Shown here in pieces: positions 21,325 to 31,877 of a DNA stretch of 37,500 bases (position 1 is the first letter of the stretch; each line of letters begins with the position of its first letter). The stretch lies in the NCBI GenBank assembly GCA_963170055.1, contig CAUJGJ010000003.1:890344-927843 (forward strand). Direction: 5' to 3'. A program made the translations under genes and the position numbers. The notes beneath the pieces are model-generated. The model ran no database searches. It was given only the letters and a program-made list of their open reading frames with translations, and was not told where the DNA came from. This stretch comes from Halisarca cf. caerulea. Its lineage: Eukaryota; Porifera; Demospongiae; Chondrillida; Halisarcidae.

Positions 21325-22014
21325 TTTAAGTTCCACTTCAAAAACTGGGTCTCAAAGTAAGAATCACGCGTGTTTGCTTCTCTCCAGCAGGACGGAGTGC
21401 TAGTTGTCATTTTCCTCTTTCACGCTGGAACTATTGTCTGTATTTTCACTATTTCAGAAACGAAATTCATCTGTAACCAGTTGTCCGAATTCTGCTGACG
21501 TCCGTTCATCGTGAACACAACATGAGACGTGATGGCTCACTAAAGAACGCGCTGAAATGTGATTCTAGCACTGAATGAAGCTCAAATGGTGGTCTAAACG
21601 GTACGTTGTCCTAGCTGTAGTATTGCATTTAGTGGTGACTATTCCTGTACGACGGATGATAGATGATATTTGTAGTTTTGAATAACTTCAGTCAAACTTG
21701 GTTGGTAGGTACCTGGATAGTAAGTACTCTTTGCTCTCTTTCTCCCTCGTCTGCAGTACTTGAAGCTGTGCATCACTGATAGTAGGTACTTCTCGTGACA
21801 ATAAGTACTTGTTTAGTTTGTCCTTGATAGTCCTCACTAACCAAGTTCCCCTGTATTTCATCCTCTCATGTATTCCTTGTGTGCACTCATTGTCAATAGT
21901 ACATGTGCATATGTCCAAGTAGATACTGATACTCACCAGATAACCACCACACACAGACATGTGTACATGTGTGTTCCTGTGTGTGTGCAGAAGTGTACAT
22001 TTGTACGTATGTGG
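21325..22014. other. No gene recognised
   Basis: Mixed sequence between the foldback element and a GT microsatellite. A short direct repeat (GGTAGGTACCTGGATAGTAAG / GATAGTAGGTACTTCTCG region, 21700-21800) contains several AGTACTT words. No coding evidence is seen. Confidence 0.4.
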
Positions 22015-22069
22015 GCTTGTGTGTGTGTGTGTGTGTGTTTGTGTGTTTGTGTTTGTATGTGTGTGTGTT

Positions 22070-22136
<67 letters not shown>
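22015..22136. repeat. (GT)n microsatellite
   Basis: GT repeat with TTTGTG interruptions in the left half and a pure right half. Confidence 0.97.
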
Positions 22137-22137
<1 letters not shown>

Positions 22138-22148
22138 TACATGTGTAC

Positions 22149-22644
22149 TAGTGCTGCCGCGATAGTCGCGATACACGTTATATCACAATATGTTCTCCAG
22201 ACGATACGATACACTAAAGACACTGCATGTCATGATACAGCTGCCATGTACACATCTCCAGTGGTTGTCCTGCTGGGCCTGCAATGCTAGTACATTTGAC
22301 CTTTGTTAGCAAGCACACTATTGTGGCTTCACAGTCCCAATACCTCACACCCACAGTTAATCAGTCAATCAATTGCAATCAGAATAGGTTGATTAATTGA
22401 GCTTAATACACACAGTATACTGGAATGCTTAGAGATGTCATGCTTTGGCAGTCTCCTATAGAGAACTGGGTTGTTGACAGATGTGTACTTGGCTTGCACT
22501 TGAACAGGTAAACTACGAATATTGTCTTTGATAACTCTGACTGCTCCTATTTTGCAGTGTGCTGATATCGTGATGTGTCGTGATGCATGACTAGATAATA
22601 GAACATTATCGTGATACACTTTTAGCAGTATTGTGGCAACACTA
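22149..22644. mobile_element. hAT-like MITE, copy 1
   Basis: The ends are TAGTGCTGCC and GGCAACACTA (one mismatch as inverted repeats). ATGTGTAC flanks both sides exactly (22141-22148 and 22645-22652), an 8-bp duplication typical of hAT elements. The 496-bp interior has no transposase and is rich in CGATA/ATCGTGATA words near both ends, possible transposase-binding repeats. Confidence 0.82.
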
Positions 22645-22850
22645 ATGTGTACATGTATGCACACCAGTTGTGTTGGTATTTCCATGTGTGACTCAGTACC
22701 ACGTAGTGTACACATACCAACTGCAATACAACACATAAGTTTATGACTACATACACAAGAATACATACCTCACACACCTTTTCACATGTTGGTCATTGTT
22801 GTATTCACCTGTTCACTATTAGGTATGTACGTACGTATGTACATATACAT

Positions 22851-23345
22851 CAGTGTTGCCACGATACTCACCCGATATATTGTGTATCGCGATATTTCCA
22901 CAAACGATAGGATACACTGAACACACTTCATGTCATGATACAGGTACCCATCTCTATAGTAGGCAGTCCTGAGGAGGCTGCAATGCTGGTTGGTGCTTTT
23001 GACCTTTAGCACAGCATTGTGGTTTCATAGTCCCTACACCTCACACCCACAGTCAATCAATCAATCAATTGATCAAATGAATTGTTTGAGCATAGCAACA
23101 AGGCACAGAATGGTTAGCCTGAACTAGTGTCACCATTGCCAGTTTGTATTTGAACACCAGAAGAGATGTCATGCATTGGAAGGTCTGTTATTGAGAAATG
23201 TGATTTGCGCTTGAACAAGTGATCAACTAGTATTTCTTTCTGATAACTCTGACTCTACCTATTTTGCAATATGCTGATATCGTGATGCATGTCTAAATAG
23301 CAAAATAATATTGTGATACATTTTAGCAGTATCATGGCAACACTT
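22851..23345. mobile_element. hAT-like MITE, copy 2
   Basis: Same family and orientation as the copy at 22149-22644, with similar length and end motifs (CAGTGTTGCC and GGCAACACTT). Shared internal blocks include CATGTCATGATACAG, TTTGACCTTT, CCTCACACCCACAGT and TGCTGATATCGTGATG. The copies are clearly diverged. Flanks give only an imperfect duplication (ATATACAT versus ATACACAC), so this copy is older or its duplication has decayed. Confidence 0.75.
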
Positions 23346-23467
23346 ATACACACATATCGTACTGTGGTTGTGTGTACTGGTTATGTGTGTACACATCTAA
23401 TGCTGTGTGTACATGATATGTTTGACAAGGTTGTGTTCACCTCCAATAGAGGACCTCACTGGCAAGT

Positions 23468-23522
<55 letters not shown>

Positions 23523-23572
23523 CACACACACACACACGCAAGCATACACACACATGTATGCACGCACGCACG

Positions 23573-23615
<43 letters not shown>
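23468..23615. repeat. (CA)n microsatellite
   Basis: Two CA blocks are separated by a GCATGTATGCACGCACG-type interruption. Confidence 0.96.
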
Positions 23616-23618
<3 letters not shown>

Positions 23619-23756
23619 TCTGTTTTTCTGGAGAATTAAAATGTCGGTTTTGTCATAGAACATCTTGACAATGTATAGCTGTTGTATATTTTTATTGAAG
23701 TCTAAATATTTCTTATAACACCAAAATTGAGTACACATGACATATTAATTTGTACT

Positions 23757-23766
23757 TTGTGTATGT

Positions 23767-23834
<68 letters not shown>

Positions 23835-23850
23835 ATGTGTGTGTGTGTGT
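23757..23850. repeat. (GT)n microsatellite
   Basis: GT repeat with a few TATG and GCGT interruptions. Confidence 0.96.
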
Positions 23851-23934
23851 TGCTTGTCTTGGTAGTCTATGTATGTGTGTACATACGGACCTACTCCTAT
23901 GACCTGTGTAGTATGGGGTGCCGTTTGTAAAAAT

Positions 23935-24178
23935 ATTTCGATAAAAAGTGATATATGATAGATCAAACGATGTATACATAGATCACTCGATGTATGCATA
24001 GATCACATGATATATGTATATATCAAAGAGATATATGCATATATCAAAATGCTCTACACATATATCAATTGATATATGTATACATCACTCGATATATGCA
24101 TAGATCACTCGATGTATGCATAGATCACTCGATGTATGCATAGATCACTCGATGTATGCATAGATCACTCGATGTACA
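23935..24178. repeat. 20-bp minisatellite (CGATGTATGCATAGATCACT)n
   Basis: About 12 units. Those at the right are near-perfect; the centre has degenerate GATATATGTATATATCA units. Each unit has the palindromic core TATGCATA, and GATATATG...CATATATC pairs make local inverted repeats. Confidence 0.88.
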
Positions 24179-24469
24179 GGACAGCATGAAGAACTGTTGT
24201 GTGTGTGTACTAGTGTGTTCTGAACATGAAATGGAGGATATTGGGAAGATCAAAGTAGAGGACTTACTCTCACTCTGTTGTTCTGTTGATACATGTCATT
24301 TCAACATGATATGCTGAGACTGAGGTTTAGTGACATCAGAAGAGCATGTGGAAATTCCATCTCTGTATTATTTTGTATTGTTTGGAACTTTTATGACTGA
24401 ATCACATGAGATTGTCACGTGTGGATCAATTCAAAAATTCATGATCTCCTACTTGCCTGTCTAAGTGGT

Positions 24470-24532
<63 letters not shown>

Positions 24533-24599
24533 TGTGTGTGTGCGGGGTGCGTGCGTGCGTGTGTGCATGCGTGCGTGCGTGCGTGCGTGCGTGCAGGGA
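24470..24599. repeat. (GT)n / (GTGC)n microsatellite
   Basis: The tract changes from GT dinucleotides to GTGC tetranucleotides. It ends exactly at the 5' boundary of the Helitron-like copy at 24600. Confidence 0.95.
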
Positions 24600-25706
24600 T
24601 CATTGGGGCGAGCCTAAGCGAGCCCCACACTAACGGTTGGCGATCGAGAACGCCCACGCCTTCCGGCGCTACTTCCGTGGCTGTATATGTATGTATATTT
24701 ATTTATATATGTCAACTTTAGGCCCAGAATTTACAACCGATCAAATCGATTTGTTCGGGCATGGGCTTCGTTCTGGACGACGAAAGGACTTCCTGAGGAT
24801 CGCCAGTCTCAGCGCCGAACTACAGACCTCTTCGAACGAACGCCAAAGCCCTCGTCTGAGGAACAAATGCCGACATCCCGGTTGATCGATCGCGTCCATT
24901 CTACAGGCTGCCGTACGTTTCATAAACACTTTTAGACTTCGCAAATCCTTCGAAAACCTACTCCTAAAGTTCAAAAAGGTATCACAGATACTTCGGACCC
25001 GCGGGATTCGCGTTCAACAGCAGGGATCCTTCACTAAGCCGTGGCATCTTTGTTCTAGCTATACGGGATGCACAAATCGCGATGATATCGCAGATTATCC
25101 GGTCTATGTACTTACGCATGCAAAGCTTTTCAATCATGGCTTTGAACTACACGTGGCAGGCTTGAGCTTCTCTCCAAAGCTCTTCTGACTGTAAAAGGAT
25201 GGTAATTCATGGAACAGGGTCTGCCATACTTGCCACAGTGACTGCATGCTGAACTCCCACTTCATGTAGACAATACAGATGAGAAATAAGTTGCTTTTTG
25301 GCCTGCATGACTGTTCCAAATTACCCCCTTCTGCCTTACTCGATGAAGTAACGGCATAGTCCTGATACTTCCACATGAACTTACATCACAGAGGGGGGGC
25401 CAGGGCTTGTAAGGTGGTCCGGCCATGCATATATAGTCATTGTCACGGTGTTATGTCAATAATTGTTCTCAATAAGACTAATAGTGTATTGAAAGGGAAA
25501 ATATTCATGCAGGACTGTGCTGAAAAGAGGTCCGGCCCCCGACCATGGTCTGACTAGCTGGAGTGCCGGTGCAATCCTTGCAACATGCATCATGCATGCT
25601 GCCAATAATCCTTGCAACATGCATCATGCATGCTACCAATTGACTCATGTTCGCAATAATTGCCACATGGGCTTAGGCGAGCCCCTTCAGACGTAGTCTG
25701 AACTAG
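24600..25706 (+). mobile_element. Non-autonomous Helitron-like element, copy A
   Basis: It starts with TC after an A (24599) and ends CTAG (25703-25706) before a T, the A/T insertion and TC...CTRR termini of Helitrons. A hairpin TTCAGACGTAGTCTGAA (25686-25702; 7-bp stem, 3-nt loop) directly precedes CTAG. No Rep/helicase frame is present in the 1107 bp. The ends also carry related inverted words (GGGGCGAGCCTAAGC and GCTTAGGCGAGCCCC). Two direct copies of AATCCTTGCAACATGCATCA lie at 25575-25640. Confidence 0.68.
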
Positions 25707-25731
25707 TAATACCCTTTTGACAAGATCAGAA

Positions 25732-26870
25732 TAATTGGGGCGAGCCTAAGCGAGCCCCACACTAACGGTTGGCGATCGAGAACGCCCACGACTTCCGGCG
25801 CTACTTCCGTGGCTGTATATATATATATGTCAACTTTAGGCCCAGAATTTACGACCGATCAAATCGATTTGTTCGGGCATGGGCTTCGTTCTGGACGACG
25901 AAAGGACTTCCTAAGGATTGCAGGTCTCAGTGCCGAACTACAGACCTCTTCGAACGAACGCCAAAGCCCTCGCCTGAGGAACAAATGCCGACATCCCGGT
26001 TGATCGATCGCGTCCATTCTACAGGCTGCCGTACGTTTCATAAACATTTTTGGACTTCGCAAGTCCTTCGAAAACCTACTCCTAAAGTTCAAAAAGGTAT
26101 CGTAGATACTTCGGAGCGGCGGGATTCGCGTTCAACAGCAGGGATCCTTCACTAAGCCATGGCATCCTTGTTCTAGCTATACGGGATGCACAAATCGCGA
26201 TGATATCGCAGATTATCCGGTCTATGTACTTGCGCATGCATAGCTTTTCAATCATGGCTTTGAAATACACGTGTCAGGCTTGAGCTTCTCTCCAAAGCTC
26301 TTCTGACTGCAAAAGGATGTTAATTCATGGAACAGGGTCTGCCATACTTGCCACAGTGACTGCTAAACTTCCACTTCATGTAGACAAATTCAAAACAGAT
26401 GACTCTGAGAAATATGGATGTAGTTGTCATTCATTCAGTGCTTTTTGGCCTGCATGATGACCGTTCCAAATTACCTGCTATTCCAAATTACCCCCTTCTG
26501 CCTTACTCAATGAAGTAACGACATAGTCCTGATACTTCCACATGAACTTACATCACAGAGGGGGGGGGGTGCAGGGCTTGTAAAGTGGTCCGGCCATGAG
26601 TCATTGTCACAGTGTTCTGACAATAATTGTACTCAATAAGACTGATAGTGTATTGAAAAGGAAAATATTCATGCAGGACTGTAGTGAAAGGTGGTCCGGC
26701 CCCCGACCATGGTCTGACTAGCTGGAGTGCCGGTGCAATCCTTGCAACATGCATCATGCATGCTGCCAATAATCCTTGTAACATGCATCATGCATGCTGC
26801 CAATAGACTCATGTTCGCAATAATTGCCGCATGGGCTTAGGCGAGCCCCTTCAGACGTAGTCTGAACTAG
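25732..26870 (+). mobile_element. Non-autonomous Helitron-like element, copy B
   Basis: Head-to-tail second copy, 25 bp after copy A, over 90% alike by eye along its whole length. One block near 26360-26460 is about 35 bp longer. It ends with the same hairpin (26850-26866) and CTAG (26867-26870) followed by T. Its 5' end reads A-TAATTGGGG where copy A reads A-TCATTGGGG, so the terminal TC is mutated, or the boundary lies at the TC at 25726. Confidence 0.68.
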
Positions 26871-27472
26871 TTACGAGCGTAGCGAGTTTTCTATTTCCGT
26901 CGCGTTAGCGGAGTGGGTTTGAGCTACCCACGCATTTGATTAATTTTCGGGTAACAAAGGTGGAAAGTTTGGCCCAAAATTGCCACTTTGGACGCTAATT
27001 ACTACAAAAGCAGGCAGGTACATCATTCGTAAATGGTACTATCTCGTAGGGGCATAAAGGAACTTTGACATTATGGGCGAAACGCGTCGCTAAACGCACT
27101 ACTGATCCAGCATAAAGGCAAAAGGTGAAAACTCACGTTTCTTTGTGTGATGGCCACATGTTTGAAGATTTATCCGCATTTTTACTCTTTAATGAAAGAA
27201 TAAATAAATACCCCGAGATGATTTTTTATTTCGTTAGACTTTCCCTTCACCTCCGCAAGGGTTCGAGTTCATTCGGTAAAAATTCTAGCCATCACTGTCG
27301 CCATTTATGAATGGTACCCACATGAATGTTCCCATTTCGAGTTCAAATTCAGCAGTATCTTCCTACGCATGACGTCGACGGTCGTACGCATCGGGTAAAG
27401 CACGAAGACGCGTGTTATTCGAGTTTTGTGATCGAATCTGACCGATTTTGTTCGTACTGAGATATGGGCCTC
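26871..27472. other. Unassigned sequence
   Basis: It begins with a hairpin-like ACGAGCGTAGCGAGT and CGCGTTAGCGGAGTGGGTT, then GGGTTTGAGCTACCCACG (inverted GGGT/ACCC). This looks like the terminus of another repeat family, but no partner end is visible. No gene is recognised. Confidence 0.35.
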
Positions 27473-27926
27473 TACAGCTGCATATGCTCCTTGGTCTGCA
27501 TACAGCTGCATATGCTCCTTGGTCTGCATACAGCTGCATAGGCTCCTTGGTCTGTATACAGCTGCATAGGCTCCTTGGTCTGTATACAGCTGCATATGCT
27601 CCTTGGTCTGCATACAGCTGCATAGGCTCCTTGGTCTGTATACAGCTGCATATGCTCCTTGGTCTGTATACAGCTGCATATGCTCCTTGCATGGTCTGCT
27701 TACAGCTGCATATGCTTCTTGGTCTGTATACAGCTGCATAGGCTCCTTGGTCTGTATACAGCTGCATATGCTCCTTGGTCTGCATACAGCTGCATATGCT
27801 CCTTGGTCTGCATACAGCTGCATATGCTCCTTGCATGGTCTGCATACAGCTGCATATGCTCCTTGGTCTGCATACAGCTGCATATGCTCCTTGGTCTGCA
27901 TACAGCTGCATATGCTCCTTGGTCTG
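27473..27926. repeat. 28-bp minisatellite with two E-boxes per unit
   Basis: About 16 units of CAGCTGCATATGCTCCTTGG plus TCTGCATA, with variants GCATAGG, TGTATA and a 4-bp CATG insertion (27688 and 27833). Each standard unit holds CAGCTG and CATATG, both CANNTG E-box forms. Open frames on both strands are repeat artefacts. Confidence 0.94.
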
Positions 27927-28624
27927 TAGTTGCCATTTCTCATCCCCATTTACATGGTCACGCACTAAATGCTAACCAACACCCAGTAACTCCATAGCCC
28001 AGTACTTCTCCATACATTTTTGTTTTTGTGTGAATCGACTTTTGCTTGGCAGGATTGTGACTTTGTTTGCAATAGGGGCTGTAAATAGGTCATCCATCTC
28101 TGCATGGCAACATGTTCTGCTATGTGACGGTCATGTATAAGCTAATGTGACAATTTTCATGCTATATATTTCAATTAGCCATTATAAATGCCATATTAAT
28201 CCTCCTACTCAGACTTGAGGTTGGTAAGGGTTGATCCTGCATACTGCTGAGTCATCCACATATTACATCTGCCTGCATGCAGCCATGCAATATTATGAAG
28301 CTGTTGTATTATTGGCCGTGCTCTAATGGCATCAGTATGCCATGCATGTTGCATGGTGTATTCCATGCATGCATGGGTGATACCTTCCTCTGATAGATCC
28401 TTTGACTTCTTTCTGATTTCAAATTTAGCTGCACCTAGCGAGTACTATGCTTTGCATACATCTTAGATCTAGTATTATTATACTATTTGATATCGACCAT
28501 GGCAAGTTCATCAAGTTCACAATTATTGATAGGCCGTTAGAAAAGGGGATTTCCCTTGCAACTGTCTTGGCCTGTCGACTCCAGAGATCGACTCAATCGC
28601 GTTCACTCGAGGGGTCCGCCACTC
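27927..28624. other. No gene recognised
   Basis: Unique AT-rich DNA with many GCATGCATG palindromes (28270-28375). No reading frame is supported. Confidence 0.4.
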
Positions 28625-28952
28625 CTTGGAATCTCGTACGTTCCGCTTGGAATCCCATTTGGAATCTTGGAATCTTAGTACAGAATCCCGGAATCTTAGC
28701 CTGCTAGGAAACTTAGAATCAACAAAAAGTCTTCGAATCTTAGGTCAAGAATCTTAAAATACTCGACGGAATCTCTCGGAATCTTAAAATCGTCGACCGA
28801 ATCTTTCAGAATCTTGGAATCATCGACTGAATCTTTCAGAATCTTTGAATCCCAGTGAAAAATCCGATACAGAATCTTACGGAATCCGATATGGAATCTT
28901 GTGGAATCTTGTGGAATCTTATGGAATCTTTAAAGATTCCGGAATCTCGTAC
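28625..28952. repeat. Degenerate GGAATCTT repeat
   Basis: GAATCTT, GGAATCCC and AGAATCTTR words recur about 30 times at irregular 8-20 bp spacing, densest near 28890-28930. The left edge of the Harbinger transposon lies just beyond. The irregular period suggests an old decayed satellite. Confidence 0.8.
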
Positions 28953-29153
28953 ACCATTTTACTTAGGCCTCGGTTACACTAATGCGTTTAGCGCAGTATA
29001 CGGATAGTTGACGTCTACGTTTTCGTTGTGTTTACACAAAGCCGCCTGTGCGTTTACAAAAATATCTGTGTAACCGTACCTAGTGTTTGTCACGCATCAT
29101 TCACGTGCATTACGTAGCTGAATTGTCAACCGCGCGCGCGCTAGCTGTCAGAG

Positions 29154-30167
29154 ATGTCGAAGCCTTCAAGCCAGAAGAAGGAATTTCAGTGGACTGACGA
29201 CGAAGCAGAGCTTTTGCTACACTCTACCCATCTTTACAAAGTCAAAAAGTCGATGGAAAACATTGATTGGGAATCGGTTAAATCAAAGTATGATGATATT
29301 CTCGACATAATGCGAAAGGAACTACCCGAGACCGCGGAAGAGGCTGCACTACTAACGAAGGAGTATTCCCACACAAAGGAAGAATTAACGAAGGCTATTC
29401 TAACAACTAAGCTGAAAAATATTCGCCTAAAATACAGAAAAGCCGTCGATTCAGGGCGAAGGAGTGGTCACGGCCGCGTAGTTCTCCTCTACTACGAGCT
29501 ATGCGACAAAATCTGGGGCGGTAGTCCAGCTACGGAGCAAATTGAAGGCGGTCTGGAAACCTCTGATATAACAGATGTGGATCCTCCATCTAATTCACCA
29601 CAATCCTCGTCATCTGCAACAAATACCAGTACTGAGCCTGATGAGAATGGGAGCGTACCTGAGACACCATGCACAGAACCAGATATCGCCGCCACTGATG
29701 ACAGGCAAGTAGTACCTTCAAGCACTGTTAATCAGAGAAGGGAACTGCTAGACAGTACACTGAAGGACTACAGGCAAGCCAAGATGAAGCGAAAGCTTCC
29801 TATGGATGCTCAGCTTGTTGGAGTAGCTAGAGAGGAGTTGGCATTAAAGAAGAAGCTAGTTGAGCAGATGGAAAGAACAGAGAAGCAGCATCAAGACAGC
29901 ATATCACAACTGTTTTCCAGTATGGAAAAGATCAGTGGCTCCATTGCTGATGGCTTTTCTTTATTGAAGACTTTTTTGCTCCCGCCACCAACCCATCACC
30001 AGCCACAAGTATACACACCTTACCCGTATACTGTACTGCCACCTCCTGGTCCTGGATCTTATATGGATGGTGCTCAGCACTCCGGGCTCAACTCTCATGT
30101 ACCAGAACCAGGTCCTATTCCCACACACCAAATGCCACCCAATAATAACAATAATTACTCATCTTAG
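29154..30167 (+). CDS. Harbinger Myb/SANT-like accessory protein
   Basis: 337 codons, ATG at 29154. Residues about 10-125 form a Myb/SANT-like (trihelix-type) domain: FQWTDDEAELLL, then YKVKKSMENIDWESVKSKYD, and LKNIRLKYRKAVDSG before a LYYELCDKIWGG helix. A Ser/Thr/Glu-rich linker follows, then a charged coiled-coil-like stretch (ELALKKKLVEQMERTEKQHQ, about 230-255) and a Pro/Tyr-rich tail. In Harbinger systems this partner binds transposon DNA and helps bring transposase to the nucleus and ends. It converges on the transposase gene, with 113 bp between the stops. No frame damage is seen. Confidence 0.85.
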   Translation: MSKPSSQKKEFQWTDDEAELLLHSTHLYKVKKSMENIDWESVKSKYDDILDIMRKELPETAEEAALLTKEYSHTKEELTKAILTTKLKNIRLKYRKAVDSGRRSGHGRVVLLYYELCDKIWGGSPATEQIEGGLETSDITDVDPPSNSPQSSSSATNTSTEPDENGSVPETPCTEPDIAATDDRQVVPSSTVNQRRELLDSTLKDYRQAKMKRKLPMDAQLVGVAREELALKKKLVEQMERTEKQHQDSISQLFSSMEKISGSIADGFSLLKTFLLPPPTHHQPQVYTPYPYTVLPPPGPGSYMDGAQHSGLNSHVPEPGPIPTHQMPPNNNNNYSS

Positions 30168-30280
30168 ACGTATACATAATTATAATGTAATTAAGTACTT
30201 TACAGTTTTGTTTGTAATGTTTTACTATTCTAGTTGATGTTACAATGTATACTCCTAAATGAACTTCAATTTCAGCTGTG

Positions 30281-31564
30281 TTATGGGTCAAAGTACTTTG
30301 TCAAGGTTTTCCTGACTTTCTTTCCCTCCGTTTCATCACAACCAGTAGCATATCCCCTTGATGTCGTCACCGGTTGGAAATCCCTTTCGTATGCAATTGC
30401 AGATTGCACCTTTTCCTCATTCACAGATTCCCCATTCATTTCGCAATAGTTGTGCAGGACGAAGCAGGCATAAATTACGAATGGCAAGTCATCAATATTT
30501 ATGTCCATTGCACGCCTGAGAGCGCTGAACCTTGCTTTCAAGCGTCCAAATGCACACTCGATAACATTCCTGGCACTGCATAGCTTATATCCAAAATATT
30601 GCTCCTGTACAGTTGAACCTCCATTTGTGTATTCTTTCATTAAATACGGCATCAGAGGATATGCCGGATCTCCCAACAAATACACTGGGATAGGGTCATT
30701 GTCTTCCAGTACACTTCTCCTACAGGCAGGAATCTTCTCCTGCTGCAAGAGTTGGCTCAATCTTGAATTAGCAAATATTCGAGCGTCGTGAACACTACCA
30801 GGCCATTTTACCACGACGTCCATAAAACAATGTCGAAAATCGCAACAAGCTTGCACATTCAAAGAAAAACGACCCTTCCTGTTAATATAGTCTGTGGAGT
30901 TGATCGGAGGCTGCTTGATTTCTATATGCGTGCCGTCTATGGCACCCAAACATTGCGGCACAGAATAAAGTCTGTAAAAGTTGCTCACTTTTTCAACCAC
31001 TGCATCCTCAGTCATTGGAAGCTTAATATAAATGGGACCCAGGTGAAGTGCAATTGCACGTGTAACTCTTCTTAAAGCAATTGACACATACGCTCTGGAA
31101 AGACCAAAGGCATTGGCAGTTTTTCGTATGCGACCTTCATCAGACAGATAATATAGAGTAAGTGCCACTTGCCTTTCCACATCGATAGGAGAACGCATGG
31201 AAGTTGTCTGTTTTCGGATATATGGAGACAGTTCATCGCACAGCTTATAGAAATTCTCCTTACGCATTCTGAAGTTTGCTTTCCATGCCTCATCCACGAC
31301 AGTGCCATTTACGAAGTTGGCCCACCATTCCTGCGATCGCCCGGGATTTATCCAGTATCTCCTCTTCCTCCGAGTCCGTTTCGTACGTACTTTGCTGCTC
31401 GTTCTGGCTGGTTGGGCCAACGTTTCCATCGCTCTCGTCAAAAGTAATCTTCGCTGATGATACAGCATGTAATTAAACACAAACAAAAGACCAGTAAACT
31501 GGTATAAGGCCATCAATTGGATCAATATCGTCACAATCGCAAGTACCGCCACTTTCTTCTCCAT
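30281..31564 (-). CDS. PIF/Harbinger DDE transposase (HARBI1 family)
   Basis: 427 residues from the ATG at 31564; the frame extends upstream but without an ATG. A short hydrophobic N-terminus precedes a helix-turn-helix-like region ([20 protein letters not shown], about 155-175). The DDE nuclease follows: first Asp in [11 protein letters not shown], second in [14 protein letters not shown], Glu in [23 protein letters not shown] between them is also characteristic. The enzyme would cut and paste the element at TWA sites. All three acidic residues are present and the frame is unbroken, so it may be active. Confidence 0.93.
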   Translation of the reverse strand: MEKKVAVLAIVTILIQLMALYQFTGLLFVFNYMLYHQRRLLLTRAMETLAQPARTSSKVRTKRTRRKRRYWINPGRSQEWWANFVNGTVVDEAWKANFRMRKENFYKLCDELSPYIRKQTTSMRSPIDVERQVALTLYYLSDEGRIRKTANAFGLSRAYVSIALRRVTRAIALHLGPIYIKLPMTEDAVVEKVSNFYRLYSVPQCLGAIDGTHIEIKQPPINSTDYINRKGRFSLNVQACCDFRHCFMDVVVKWPGSVHDARIFANSRLSQLLQQEKIPACRRSVLEDNDPIPVYLLGDPAYPLMPYLMKEYTNGGSTVQEQYFGYKLCSARNVIECAFGRLKARFSALRRAMDINIDDLPFVIYACFVLHNYCEMNGESVNEEKVQSAIAYERDFQPVTTSRGYATGCDETEGKKVRKTLTKYFDP

Positions 31565-31877
31565 CGTTACGTCGAGCTTCAAGTATATCGCGCCTTTGCA
31601 GTCACATGACACACACGAGAACAATACACGTTTCACCCGTTTACACTGTCGTCAGTATACGGCGATTCGGAACTTACACGCTTTGAAAGGTGGCTTCGGA
31701 ACGATGCGTATTACGTAATCGTTTACGGCGAATTCGTATAAACGGAGCCCCCCAAACGGAGCTATAATAGGGCACAAGAACGAAGCAATGACCCCTCAAT
31801 ACTGACCCCCATAATGAACCTACATCTTGTTTTACGTGACTTTACGGAGGTTGTTTTACGGGCTAGGAAGCAGAAAA

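Larger units (their letters stand above)
28976..31749. mobile_element. PIF/Harbinger DNA transposon, probably autonomous
   Basis: It contains two convergent genes: Myb/SANT-like DNA-binding protein (plus) and DDE transposase (minus), both open. The ends form imperfect inverted repeats: left GGCCTCGGTTACACTAATGCG, right complement GGCTCCGTTTATACGAATTCG (15 of 21 bases agree). TTA precedes the left end (28973-28975), as expected for a PIF/Harbinger 3-bp duplication, but I could not find a matching TTA on the right, so that boundary is approximate. Subterminal repeats such as CAGTATACGG occur near both ends. Confidence 0.85.

Noticed and set aside
24637..26155. Repeated Arg-rich frames in both Helitron-like copies
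   Set aside because: They lack any family motif and have no Rep or helicase signature; they appear twice only because the element is duplicated.
27473..27926. Possible CRISPR-like array
   Set aside because: Units are contiguous with no unique spacers, and the context is eukaryotic.
27305..27997. Open frames on both strands, up to 214 codons
   Set aside because: Caused by the 28-bp array, which lacks stops in several frames.
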